Below, one piece after another: positions 6,801 through 13,600 of a stretch of DNA of 15,962 bases. Source of the DNA: Chlorobiota bacterium (GTDB lineage Bacteria; Bacteroidota; Ignavibacteria; Kapaibacteriales; NICIL-2); contig RFIK01000008.1 in NCBI GenBank assembly GCA_003695605.1, positions 1-15,962 on the forward strand, in the 5' to 3' direction. The position numbers and the translations under genes were made by a program. How positions within the stretch are numbered: position 1 is the first letter of the stretch; each line of letters begins with the position of its first letter. Below the pieces are notes generated by a model. The model was not told the DNA's origin. It searched no databases and worked only from the letters and a program-made list of their open reading frames with translations.

Positions 6801-7554
6801 GTGAGACCAGCGAGACGCGCTTGTCGCGCCAGGTCCAGAGTTCGTTGTCGGTCCGGGCGAAGCGGCGTGCCGCTGCATGGGAGAGCGGACCGAGCACCAA
6901 AAGCGCTGCAATTGCAGCCGAGGCAGCGATGCCAAGAATCGAGCCGAGAACTGCGAGGCTGCCGACAATCAAGAGCAGACTCGAGAGCATTTCCGGCAGG
7001 ATGAACGATAGCTCTGCAATGCCCTCGCTATCGCTTGCCATGTGGTTGACGATATCGCCCGTGTGGCGTCGCTGGAGTGCGCGGCGGTCGAGTGCGAGTG
7101 CGTGGCGGTAGATCCGCATGTTGAGACCGCCGCTGATGCGCGCATACGTCCAGAGTGCGTTGTAGTAGTAGTGCTGGATGCCGACACCGTCTGCGGCAAC
7201 AGTCAGGGCAAGGGCGATACCGAGCGCAAGTGTGGACGGGATTGCTGTGGCGTTTTGTTGCAGGAGTGTTAGCTGCTCCAGCAGCAGGCGAAGCAGCAGC
7301 GGCGCTCCGAGCACAAGCGGAAGTCGCCCGAGGCTGAGTGCGATTGCTCGGCGGGATGGCGCGCCAGCCGACCAATAACACTGCCAGAGCGCTCGCCAGG
7401 GGGAGCGCCAATCCACCGAACTGAGCATCTGCTCAGCCTCGGCGGGATCGAGCCGCTCGTCGAATGGGAGCATGTCGTCGGGCGTAACTGAGCGTCTGCG
7501 TCCGGTGGCAATGATCGGTGCAGCGTGGGTGAATAAGAGTTTACCGATGGGCAT
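3844..7554 (-). CDS. Full-length ABCC/MRP-type ABC exporter (TMD-NBD-TMD-NBD)
   Basis: This 1236-residue protein is a single-chain ABC exporter of the eukaryotic MRP (ABCC) layout, without the extra TMD0 domain. TMD1 spans about 75-350. NBD1 has Walker A GPVGSGKT (417-424), signature LSGGQ (514-518) and Walker B VVLLDDP (534-540). Here Asp539 replaces the catalytic Glu, as in MRP1. A Gln-rich linker leads to LIEEEDRAVG (642-651), which matches the ABCC linker. TMD2 (about 672-940) carries the family motif DSTPSGRILNRFARD (760-774). NBD2 has GRTGSGKS (1032-1039), LSQGQ (1134-1138), VIVLDEA (1154-1160, Glu1159) and His1190. One ATP site is therefore predicted degenerate and one canonical. The substrate is unknown; ABCC proteins often export organic anions or conjugates. 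It lies 74 bases downstream of phoD on the same strand and may be co-transcribed. Its last 56 bases overlap the convergent EVE gene. Confidence 0.93.
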   Translation of the reverse strand: MPIGKLLFTHAAPIIATGRRRSVTPDDMLPFDERLDPAEAEQMLSSVDWRSPWRALWQCYWSAGAPSRRAIALSLGRLPLVLGAPLLLRLLLEQLTLLQQNATAIPSTLALGIALALTVAADGVGIQHYYYNALWTYARISGGLNMRIYRHALALDRRALQRRHTGDIVNHMASDSEGIAELSFILPEMLSSLLLIVGSLAVLGSILGIAASAAIAALLVLGPLSHAAARRFARTDNELWTWRDKRVSLVSQILSAIRLVKYFAWERPIEREISNLRHSELAAARRLVQNEALSTVFFLASTTIVALIGFGVYVLLGGELSAAVVFPTLLVLMQLEGPVGHLPHFIKNTAHAYVAAERLGDFFRLPSILNHPTEAAPCPAAPALHMDNVSVHYDDGTRALDSISLHIEPGCAVAIVGPVGSGKTTLLQSLLGEVAAEGRIEWQSSDGTPCVPRIAYVAQEPFILNATVRENILFGNAMDDAELEAIIRDAALAEDLAALPAGLETEIGERGVTLSGGQKMRIALARAAAAEPTVVLLDDPLAAVDPRTEAHLVEHLLFGRWQAITRIVATHRLEHLRRFDRIVVLNANGSIEAVGTFAELCERSASFQRLIEEYRQTQQPNQQTVQPVAALPSLEHRQNGKLIEEEDRAVGVVKAELFWYYLRLFGGRTPAQTALILGGMALLGIAIVALPMVQSLWLGKHGQNAPPWTVLGIYAALGLASLAAHYAERRVWMERALVASARIHERMLRAVLRAPLRLFDSTPSGRILNRFARDTQAIDDELAWNFESAVRSFAAMLGTLVLIAAVAPLVLLISAPALVVYYRIQRDYRRVAREAKRFESIARSPRYALFKETLSGLLTLRAFAQQQAFLDRFDRALRHYLRMYWSNILINRWFSARAPLVSSVIALVTAIVLVAMVASGSLSAGIAGVVLTYTITFWGNLNWCVRAFSEVESRMTSLERVHALGSVQPEPDVTCAPPLEPSAPWIDTPSSTARGAAITFDRVWVRYAPHLSWVLRDVSIEIPAGAHVGIVGRTGSGKSTLFQALFRFVEPERGRILIGGVEHCRIPLERLRTALSVVPQDPLLLLGTIRSNLDRWGRCSDRQLWEALKMVGLSDTIEAMGGLDAPIGEQGGNLSQGQRQLLCLARALLVNARVIVLDEATASIDVLSDAAIRQTLRHACRDVTVLTIAHRPASVADADMIVELASGSVARIWKPPEAITPSPDRATLGILPPSAA

Positions 7555-7628
7555 CGAAACGCGAGTAAGTGAGCTGGTGGTCGCTCAAGGACGAAGAAGA
7601 GCCGCTCGTAGGTGTACTACCCGCGCCC

Positions 7629-8951
7629 TCAACGCGGCTGGGCGGGGATGATGCGTTCCCACTTGAGGCTGCCATCGGCACCGAAGACGCGGATGCGGAG
7701 CTGCCGGCGATTGGCCGGTCCCTCGACGTCAATTGTGGCGAAGTTGCGCTCCATCACAAGTGTCCCCTCGACCCGTAGCGTGTTCGGCTCGCTGGCGGCA
7801 TTGACGTTGGGGGAAGAAGTAAGCGGCGATACCGTCAGGTCGTAGAGCACAAGACTATCGCCCTCGGCGTACCGGCTGAGCTCTGTGTGGTGGCGATCGC
7901 CGGTCAGGAAGATGACGTTCCGGATGCCCTCGCGCCGTATTGCCTCGATCAAGCGCTGTCGCTCGTCTGGGTAGGTTGCGTAGTTTTCGAACCGTGCAAC
8001 GGGGTTGAGCACTTGCCCGCCGATGCAGACGAACTTGAACGTTGCGGTCGAAGAGACCAAGTTGTCAATGAGCCACTGGAGTTGCTGCTCGCCAAGGTAG
8101 CTGCGTTCGCCGGTTTTGCGATTGTTCGGGCTGCGCCACCAGCGATCGTCGAGCAGGAAGATGTCGCAATCGCCCCAGGAGAACTTGGTCGTTATACCGC
8201 CATCTGGGAATGCAGCGGGTGGATTGGCCCAGAATAGATCGAATGCGCGGCGCGTTTGGTACTTGTTCCAAAAGCCGCGGTCAGCATCGTTGGGGCCGTA
8301 GTCGTGGTCGTCCCAGATTGCAAGGTTCGAGCACCCGCCCAGCAGTGGCTGAAGCTCCTTGGTTGCACGGTCGTGCGTGTAGCGGTGGACAATCCCGGTC
8401 CAGGTGTTCCAGTCCGGCTCGCGCAAATACACGTTGTCGCCGAGCCAGAGGAAAAAGTACGGCTGCATTGCTGCGATTGCGCGGAAAATCTCGTAGTTCC
8501 CGCCGTAGGGCTTGCCCGGTCGGTCGTAGGGCGGATCGTTGATGTACGCACACGAACCGAGCGCGAAACGAAACGGTGGTGGGTCGGTTCGCCATTGCCA
8601 GAGCGGCGGCGTGCGGAACAGCAGGGCGTACGGGCGCTCGATGCGGCTACCGTCGAGATACAGCTCGTAGCGGTACACCCGGCCCGGCTGGACGCTATCA
8701 GCGACAAGGTGTGCGGTGAAGCCATCGTCGCGGTTGGTCATTTGCGGCTGAGTCCAGTACCAGCGCACCGGCTCGGCGGTATCCGCATAGCGGACTGCAA
8801 CGCGCGCTGGTGCGGTGGTTTGCACCCAGAGATGAACTTCCCGCATATCGGCAAAGCCGACCATCGGACCGGAGCTGACAGATGCTTGCGCAAGGAGTGT
8901 ATGCGCGCAAAGCGCAACCACGAACGCCACGCGAACCCAAAGCATGTGCAT
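7629..8951 (-). CDS. PhoD-like secreted phosphatase/phosphodiesterase (alkaline phosphatase D family)
   Basis: PhoD-type enzymes are metal-dependent phosphomonoesterases or phosphodiesterases that release phosphate outside the cytoplasm. Starting at ATG 8951, the 440-residue product has a hydrophobic signal peptide with likely cleavage near LLA|QAS (residues 21-24). An N-terminal Fn3/beta-sandwich-like domain covers about 25-115. The metallophosphatase core follows, with FALGSC (129-134), LGDNVYL (170-176), WDDHDYGPND (213-222) and LTGDRHHTEL (349-358); these are the expected metal-binding and catalytic positions. I rejected an upstream in-frame start at 9092 because it adds a Cys-rich non-signal leader. 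ATG 8945 is an equally good alternative. The gene is divergent from pstC and followed by the ABCC exporter, which fits a phosphate-scavenging role. A near-match -7 element (CATTTTTG, 8974-8981) lies upstream. Confidence 0.9.
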   Translation of the reverse strand: MHMLWVRVAFVVALCAHTLLAQASVSSGPMVGFADMREVHLWVQTTAPARVAVRYADTAEPVRWYWTQPQMTNRDDGFTAHLVADSVQPGRVYRYELYLDGSRIERPYALLFRTPPLWQWRTDPPPFRFALGSCAYINDPPYDRPGKPYGGNYEIFRAIAAMQPYFFLWLGDNVYLREPDWNTWTGIVHRYTHDRATKELQPLLGGCSNLAIWDDHDYGPNDADRGFWNKYQTRRAFDLFWANPPAAFPDGGITTKFSWGDCDIFLLDDRWWRSPNNRKTGERSYLGEQQLQWLIDNLVSSTATFKFVCIGGQVLNPVARFENYATYPDERQRLIEAIRREGIRNVIFLTGDRHHTELSRYAEGDSLVLYDLTVSPLTSSPNVNAASEPNTLRVEGTLVMERNFATIDVEGPANRRQLRIRVFGADGSLKWERIIPAQPR

Positions 8952-9184
8952 CAATCGAACGCTTTGACCGACGCAAAAATGCACCGAGGAGGTTATGCAA
9001 CCGTTACCAGCACGCACCAGAGCGCAGCACACAAGAGGACAAATCCCGCAACAGCGCCCTGCCTTCTGCGGCAGGGGGTGGTTGTTTTCCACTCCGCAGC
9101 GATGTTACGGTGATTTTACCTGTGGTGGGCAGCTGATGGGCATGCGTGACCAGTATTTTCGCGGAGCGAACACCTTTTGTGACG
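8952..9184. promoter_or_regulatory. Divergent regulatory region between phoD-like and pst genes
   Basis: This 233-base region must hold the promoters of both units. Toward phoD, CATTTTTG (8974-8981, minus strand) differs from TAnnTTTG at one base, and a TTG lies 16 bases upstream (9000-8998). Toward pstC, TATTTTCG (9154-9161) is a one-mismatch -7 element about 24 bases before the ATG at 9185. A hairpin (9057-9063 with 9070-9076, 7 perfect bp, 6-base loop) is followed by GTGGTTGTTTT and could be an attenuator or terminator on the plus strand. I see no enterobacterial-type Pho box (tandem CTGTCAT-like repeats). GAGGAGG at 8987-8993 precedes an ATG, but the reading frame runs into pstC out of frame. 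Confidence 0.4.
9057..9088 (+). terminator. Hairpin with trailing T-rich sequence upstream of pstC (attenuator-like)
   Basis: CCCTGCC pairs perfectly with GGCAGGG around the loop TTCTGC. The sequence GGTGGTTGTTTT follows. The stem is GC-rich and stable, but the T-tract is broken by G residues and starts some bases after the stem. It lies about 100 bases before the pstC start. If a pst promoter lies upstream of it, it could act as an attenuator. Confidence 0.25.
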
Positions 9185-10162
9185 ATGGCAGCCGAAGTTT
9201 CCAGCGTTCGTACGGTGCCGCAAGGACGGCGTTTTGCGTATCCATGGCGTGGCGCGGTGGGGAATACTGTGTTTTTCGGTTTGTGTTTGATTGCGGGCAT
9301 CGTCGTTCTCCTGACACTCTTGGCAGTCATTGCGCAACTTGTTGTTGAATCTCGCCCTTCGATCGAGGCGTTTGGGATTGGCTTTCTCACCCGCAGCGTT
9401 TGGGACCCCGTCGCGGAGGAATTCGGTGCGCTGCCGTTCATCTATGGGACGCTTGTTTCCTCGCTGCTTGCGCTGCTCTTGGCAGTGCCGCTGAGTATTG
9501 GTGCAGCGGTGTTCTTGGTGGAGATTGCGCGAGGATGGGTGCGCAGCGTTCTGTCGTTTTTGATCGAGGCACTGGCCGCTGTGCCGAGCGTTGTCTATGG
9601 AGTTTGGGGCATCTTCGTACTTGTGCCGTGGCTGCTCGAGCATGTCTCGATGCCGCTTGCGGAAACCTGGGGCGAGGCCATCCCGCTCGTTGCACCGCCA
9701 GCGACCGGCCCGAGCATGCTCAGTGCAGCAGTGATTTTGGCGATCATGGTAACGCCGATTATCACGTCGGTAGCGCGGGATGTGCTGCTGGCGATTCCTC
9801 GCGCCCAGCGCGAAGCAGCACTAGCACTCGGTTCGACGCGGTGGGAGGCAATTCGAACAGTCATCGGGACTGCCCGCTGGGGCATCTTCGGGGCAATCAT
9901 CCTCGGACTTGGTCGCGCGCTCGGCGAGACAATGGCGGTGACGATGGTCATCGGCAACGATCCGTCGATCCACACAAGCTTGCTCCAACCTGCCTACACG
10001 CTGGCGTCAGTCATTGCCAACGAGTTCACCGAAGCGACAACGCCGCTCTACGTCAGTGCACTCATCGAGATAGGGCTTGTGCTCCTGTTGACCACGCTGG
10101 TGGTCAACATCGTCGCACGCCTGTTGGTCTGGAGTATCGCTCGTCGCTACAGCCAGCAATGA
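9185..10162 (+). CDS. pstC: Phosphate ABC transporter permease PstC
   Basis: PstC is one of the two inner-membrane channel subunits of the high-affinity phosphate importer PstSCAB. From ATG 9185 the product has 325 residues with six predicted membrane segments. The first is at about 27-52, followed by the typical FGIGFLTRSVWDP stretch (63-75). The EAA loop that docks on PstB is at about REAALALGSTRWEAI (199-213), and the family motif GRALGETMAV is at 243-252. A GTG at 9146 would add 13 residues. I prefer the ATG because the nearby -7-like element would start transcription after the GTG, but this is not certain. The stop overlaps the pstA start (ATGA). No pstS lies upstream; the neighbour is the divergent phoD-like gene. 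Confidence 0.94.
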   Translation: MAAEVSSVRTVPQGRRFAYPWRGAVGNTVFFGLCLIAGIVVLLTLLAVIAQLVVESRPSIEAFGIGFLTRSVWDPVAEEFGALPFIYGTLVSSLLALLLAVPLSIGAAVFLVEIARGWVRSVLSFLIEALAAVPSVVYGVWGIFVLVPWLLEHVSMPLAETWGEAIPLVAPPATGPSMLSAAVILAIMVTPIITSVARDVLLAIPRAQREAALALGSTRWEAIRTVIGTARWGIFGAIILGLGRALGETMAVTMVIGNDPSIHTSLLQPAYTLASVIANEFTEATTPLYVSALIEIGLVLLLTTLVVNIVARLLVWSIARRYSQQ

Positions 10163-11034
10163 TCGAACGCCGCTTGCAACCATCGCCATGGGTTGAATAT
10201 CGTCGCCGCATTGTCAATGCGCTTGGTCACGGTGTGGTTGCACTTGCAACGGTGGTGGTGCTTTTTCCGCTGATAGCGGTGATCTGGTACACGCTCCGCG
10301 AAGGGATTCCGGGTTTGACGTGGGACTTTTTCACGCAACTCCCCAAGCCGGTCGGCGAGGTGGGTGGTGGGATGGCGAACGCAATCGTTGGTAGTGGCAT
10401 TGTAGTGGGTCTGGCCTCGCTTGTAGCAATTCCCCTGGGGATATTGGCGGGCATTTTCATTAGCGAGTACGCATCCGCGCGTCTGGCAGCGGCGATTCGC
10501 TTTGTAACCGAGGTGATGCTCGGCTTGCCTTCGATTCTGCTGGGTATTTTTGCCTATGCTGTTGTCGTCAAGCCGATAGGGCATTTCTCGGCGTATGCTG
10601 GGGCAGCGGCGCTTGCCATCGTGATGCTGCCAATCGTCATCAAGACTACCGAAGAAATCCTCCGCCTGGTGCCGCGCCACATTCGTGAGGCAGGGCTTGC
10701 GCTCGGTATCCCGCAGTGGGTCGTCGTGCTCCGCATCATCCTCCGAGCGGCGTCGCGGGGGATCGTCACAGGTATTCTGCTCGCTGTAGCTCGTGCAGCA
10801 GGCGAAACCGCGCCGCTGCTCTTTACGGCACTCAACAACCGTTTCTGGCATACCACACTCGACCAACCCATTGCAACGCTCCCGGTGCAGATTTTTACGT
10901 ACGCCGTCGCACCCTACGAGGACTGGCATCGCCAAGCGTGGGCAGGGGCACTCGTGCTCATCGGGCTGGTGCTTGTACTCAGCATCGTCTTGCGGCTGGT
11001 AGTTTCGCGAACCCACTTTGAGCATGAGCAGTGA
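10159..11034 (+). CDS. pstA: Phosphate ABC transporter permease PstA
   Basis: PstA is the second membrane subunit of the Pst phosphate importer and pairs with PstC. The 291-residue product has six predicted membrane segments (first at about 23-45). The PstB-docking loop is REAGLALGIPQWVVVL (176-191), and the hallmark ARAAGETAPLLFT is at 211-223. Family-typical residues LGLPSILLGI lie at 121-130. The ATG at 10159 overlaps the pstC stop by four bases (ATGA). The frame stays open far upstream inside pstC, but that part shows no PstA similarity, so the short start is right. The stop overlaps the pstB start (TGATG). The tight overlaps indicate coupled translation of three subunits. Confidence 0.95.
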   Translation: MIERRLQPSPWVEYRRRIVNALGHGVVALATVVVLFPLIAVIWYTLREGIPGLTWDFFTQLPKPVGEVGGGMANAIVGSGIVVGLASLVAIPLGILAGIFISEYASARLAAAIRFVTEVMLGLPSILLGIFAYAVVVKPIGHFSAYAGAAALAIVMLPIVIKTTEEILRLVPRHIREAGLALGIPQWVVVLRIILRAASRGIVTGILLAVARAAGETAPLLFTALNNRFWHTTLDQPIATLPVQIFTYAVAPYEDWHRQAWAGALVLIGLVLVLSIVLRLVVSRTHFEHEQ

Positions 11035-11876
11035 TGGAGCCATCGCAGCAACAGGAACAGCAAACGCATACGCTCGGTGACGACAGCTCAGAGCCATTGC
11101 CACAGAGCGATGATCACGGCAGAGAGCGCTTCCGTATCGTAACGGAAAATGTGACCGTGCTCTTCGACGGCAAGGCTGCGATTCGGAATGTCTCGATCGC
11201 AATTCGCACGAACAAAGTCACCGCGATCATTGGACCGTCGGGCTGCGGCAAGTCCACGTTCTTGCGAGCGCTCAACCGCTTACATGACATCCAGCCGAAC
11301 GCACGGGTCGAAGGACGCATCCTGCTCGACGGTGAGGATATCACCACGCTCGACGCTACGCTCGTCCGGCGGCGAATTGGGATGGTCTTCCAAAAACCGA
11401 ACCCATTCCCGGCGATGAGCATTTTCGATAACGTCGTTGCAGGACTCCGGTTCAATGGGATTCGGAAGCGTTCGCTGCTTGAGGAAATCGCCGAAGAAGC
11501 CTTGCGGCGTGCTGCACTCTGGGATGAAGTCAAGGACCGCCTGCGTGCACCGGCAACGTCGCTCTCCGGCGGGCAGCAGCAGCGACTCTGCATCGCACGT
11601 GCACTTGCGATCGAGCCGGAGGTGCTCTTGATGGACGAGCCGACGAGTGCCCTCGACCCAATCGCGACCGCGAAGATCGAAGAGCTGATCTACGAGCTCA
11701 AGCGAACGTACACGATCGTCATCGTCACGCACAACATGCAGCAGGCAGCCCGCGTGAGCGATTGGACGGCGTTCATGTACCTAGGCGAACTCATTGAGTT
11801 CGACAAAACACGAAAGATTTTCACCAATCCGTCCAAACGCCAGACGGAAGAATACATCACCGGCCGTTTCGGATGA
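11034..11876 (+). CDS. pstB: Phosphate ABC transporter ATP-binding protein PstB
   Basis: PstB powers phosphate import by hydrolysing ATP on the cytoplasmic face of PstC/PstA. The 280-residue product has Walker A GPSGCGKS (67-74), the family stretch FLRALNRLHD (76-85), Q-loop VFQKPNPFP (118-126), signature LSGGQ (177-181), Walker B VLLMDEP with Glu202 (197-203), and the H-loop VTHN (221-224). The ending RQTEEYITGRFG is characteristic of PstB. The N terminus has an extension of about 30 residues rich in Gln, Asp, Glu and Ser before the first strand, longer than most PstB proteins. ATG 11034 overlaps the pstA TGA; GTG 11031 would add one residue. phoU follows after a 96-base gap. Confidence 0.96.
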   Translation: MEPSQQQEQQTHTLGDDSSEPLPQSDDHGRERFRIVTENVTVLFDGKAAIRNVSIAIRTNKVTAIIGPSGCGKSTFLRALNRLHDIQPNARVEGRILLDGEDITTLDATLVRRRIGMVFQKPNPFPAMSIFDNVVAGLRFNGIRKRSLLEEIAEEALRRAALWDEVKDRLRAPATSLSGGQQQRLCIARALAIEPEVLLMDEPTSALDPIATAKIEELIYELKRTYTIVIVTHNMQQAARVSDWTAFMYLGELIEFDKTRKIFTNPSKRQTEEYITGRFG

Positions 11877-11972
11877 GAAGTGGTCGGGTGCAACTGCGTG
11901 TGTGTGGTATCCACCCGATGTGGTGCCACGATTGCTTTCTGGACGATGCAGGAATTTACCAGCGAGGGTTCG

Positions 11973-12689
11973 ATGTACCGACAGTTCGAAGAAGACTTCG
12001 ATAAACTCCGCACGCGGCTCATCCGCATGGGCTCACTGGTTGAGGAGCAAGTGGAGCTTGCGTTCCGTGCGCTTCTGGAGGGGAATACAACGCTTGCAGA
12101 GCTGGTCATCGAACGCGACGACAAAGTAGATAAGCTCGATTTGAAGATTGACAAGCAAGTGCAGCGCATCTTTGCACTCTCGCAGCCGGTCGCACGCGAC
12201 TTACGGTTGCTACTGGCGGCAATCAAGATCAACAACGAATTCGAGCGTATCGGTGACTATGCCGTCATCGTTGCTCGGCTGGCGTTCGATAGTGATGCGC
12301 ATATGCTCGCCGACCGCGTAGGATTTGAGCGCATCACCAGAGCAACATTCACGATGGTCAAAGCAAGCCTCGATGCATTTGTGGGAAATGACCCTGAATT
12401 GGCAAAGCATGTCCTTGCAACGGACGACATCGTGGACACACTCGAGCGTGAGCTATCGGCAGCAATCATCGCGCAGATGGAGGCATATACGCACCTGATC
12501 AAGAGCGGGACGCGATTGATCATCGGGCTTCACAACATTGAACGCATTGCAGACCGCGCAACGAATATCGCCGAGAACGTCATCTTCCTTGCCGAGGCGC
12601 AGACTGTCCGTCACCAGCAGCTTCAGGAAGACGTCCCTCCACTCGAAACCGATGATGCCGATGACTCATCGCCTGAGGATCGGGAATAA
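11973..12689 (+). CDS. phoU: Phosphate signalling/transport regulator PhoU
   Basis: PhoU is a cytosolic, mostly helical protein that connects Pst transporter state to the PhoR/PhoB-type response and limits phosphate uptake. The 238-residue product contains two PhoU repeats. Each has the conserved metal-binding E/DxxxD pattern: INNEFERIGDYA in repeat one (about residues 86-97) and LHNIERIADRATNIAENV in repeat two (about 186-203). I chose ATG 11973 because the start MYRQFEEDFDKLRTRL matches the family and GCGAGGG lies a few bases upstream as a ribosome site. ATG 11946 would add nine residues. The C-terminal tail is acidic (ETDDADDSSPEDRE), and its last 67 bases overlap the convergent transporter gene. 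It follows pstB in the same unit. Confidence 0.94.
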   Translation: MYRQFEEDFDKLRTRLIRMGSLVEEQVELAFRALLEGNTTLAELVIERDDKVDKLDLKIDKQVQRIFALSQPVARDLRLLLAAIKINNEFERIGDYAVIVARLAFDSDAHMLADRVGFERITRATFTMVKASLDAFVGNDPELAKHVLATDDIVDTLERELSAAIIAQMEAYTHLIKSGTRLIIGLHNIERIADRATNIAENVIFLAEAQTVRHQQLQEDVPPLETDDADDSSPEDRE

Positions 12690-13600
12690 CTCAGCACTGC
12701 ACGCGCAACTGTCGAGCCGACAACGAGCAACCCTCCTGCAAGCGCCCATCCACTTGGGTGCTCGCCAAGCGCAAGCATCACCCACAGCGGATTAGCGATC
12801 GGCTCGAGCATCGTGAGCATCACCGCTTCAATGGCGCGGACTGAGCGTAACGCCCGCGCAAAGAGCACATAAGGGATCCCAAGCTGCACCACACCGAGCA
12901 ACCCCAGTGCTGCGAGCGTCCTCCCATCCAAGTGGGGGAGATCCGACCACAGCCAGAGTCCAGTTGCAGCGGCGAGAAGATTGCCAGTTACGAGTGCTTC
13001 GAGTGCAGATCCATCACGCGCTACGCGGATGCAGAGCGTCATCGCTGCCATCGCGATGCCACTTGCGATTCCCGCAAGATTGCCGAGCATGCCGCTTAGC
13101 GTCAGTTCTCCAGCGAAAAAGATTGCAGTTCCGCCGAGCATCAATCCGAGCAACACCCATTCCGTACGGCGAACACGTTCGCCAAGGAACACACTGCCAC
13201 CGAGCGCGACGTACAGCGGTGCGGTGTACTGAAGCACGATGGCGTTAGCAGCAGCTGTGAGTTTTGTTGCAAGCACAAAAAGGATGACCGTTCCAGCGTA
13301 GCCCACTGCTGCACCCCACCCTGCAGTGCTCTGCGGAAGAATGCGTGGAAACCGCCGGTACTGCACGCGCACAATGAGAGCGATCGTCAGTGCAGCAACA
13401 CCACTCCGCACCGACGCAATCCCGAGTGGATGCCACTGGGCAAGCTTGATGAGCACACCGCCCAAGCTCCAAAGTGCTGCTGCTGCAACAAGCAGACCGA
13501 TGGCTGCTTGGCGCGAAGGCTGTGTATCAACGGGACGGGACTTGCTACTTGCTGGAGTCAAAGATGACGTCCGATTCCTTGACGTAGCGCTTCCGGCCAC
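12623..13600 (-). CDS. EamA/DMT-superfamily transporter
   Basis: This 325-residue inner-membrane protein belongs to the drug/metabolite transporter superfamily. It has two tandem EamA repeats of five helices each (about residues 33-165 and 172-303). Typical features are ALWSLGGVLIKLA (41-53), the TAAANAIVLQYTAPLYVAL stretch at the end of helix four, LGERVRRTEWVLLGLMLGG, and the second-repeat counterpart VMLTMLEPIANPLWVMLALGE. Its substrate cannot be told from sequence. The N terminus is polar and Ser/Thr-rich before the first helix. ATG 13600 lies inside the upstream small gene (56-base overlap); a TTG at 13561 would reduce the overlap to 17 bases. The Ser-rich tail lies in the 67-base overlap with the convergent phoU. 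Confidence 0.88.
   Translation of the reverse strand: MAGSATSRNRTSSLTPASSKSRPVDTQPSRQAAIGLLVAAAALWSLGGVLIKLAQWHPLGIASVRSGVAALTIALIVRVQYRRFPRILPQSTAGWGAAVGYAGTVILFVLATKLTAAANAIVLQYTAPLYVALGGSVFLGERVRRTEWVLLGLMLGGTAIFFAGELTLSGMLGNLAGIASGIAMAAMTLCIRVARDGSALEALVTGNLLAAATGLWLWSDLPHLDGRTLAALGLLGVVQLGIPYVLFARALRSVRAIEAVMLTMLEPIANPLWVMLALGEHPSGWALAGGLLVVGSTVARAVLSYSRSSGDESSASSVSSGGTSS

Noticed and set aside
8256..9113. 285-codon plus-strand frame antisense to the phoD-like gene
   Set aside because: Covers the conserved phosphatase core on the other strand; no recognisable domain in the shadow product.
8952..9184. Search for an enterobacterial Pho box between phoD and pstC
   Set aside because: No tandem CTGTCAT-like repeats could be found on either strand.
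8995..9348. 117-codon plus-strand frame starting after GAGGAGG in the pst upstream region
   Set aside because: It runs about 160 bases into pstC in another frame, is rich in Arg/Gly/Cys with no recognisable domain, and the Shine-Dalgarno match alone is not enough.
9400..10158. Upstream open extension of the pstA frame inside pstC
   Set aside because: The extension lies over well-conserved pstC sequence and has no PstA similarity; the ATG at 10159 gives the standard PstA start.
10147..11202. 351-codon minus-strand frame across pstA and the start of pstB
   Set aside because: Its translation is rich in Arg, His and Cys with no domain, as expected from the antisense of conserved transporter genes.
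11884..11918. Inverted repeat (TCGGGTG with CACCCGA) between pstB and phoU
   Set aside because: The 21-base loop and lack of a T-run make it a weak terminator; at most it may tune the pstB/phoU ratio.
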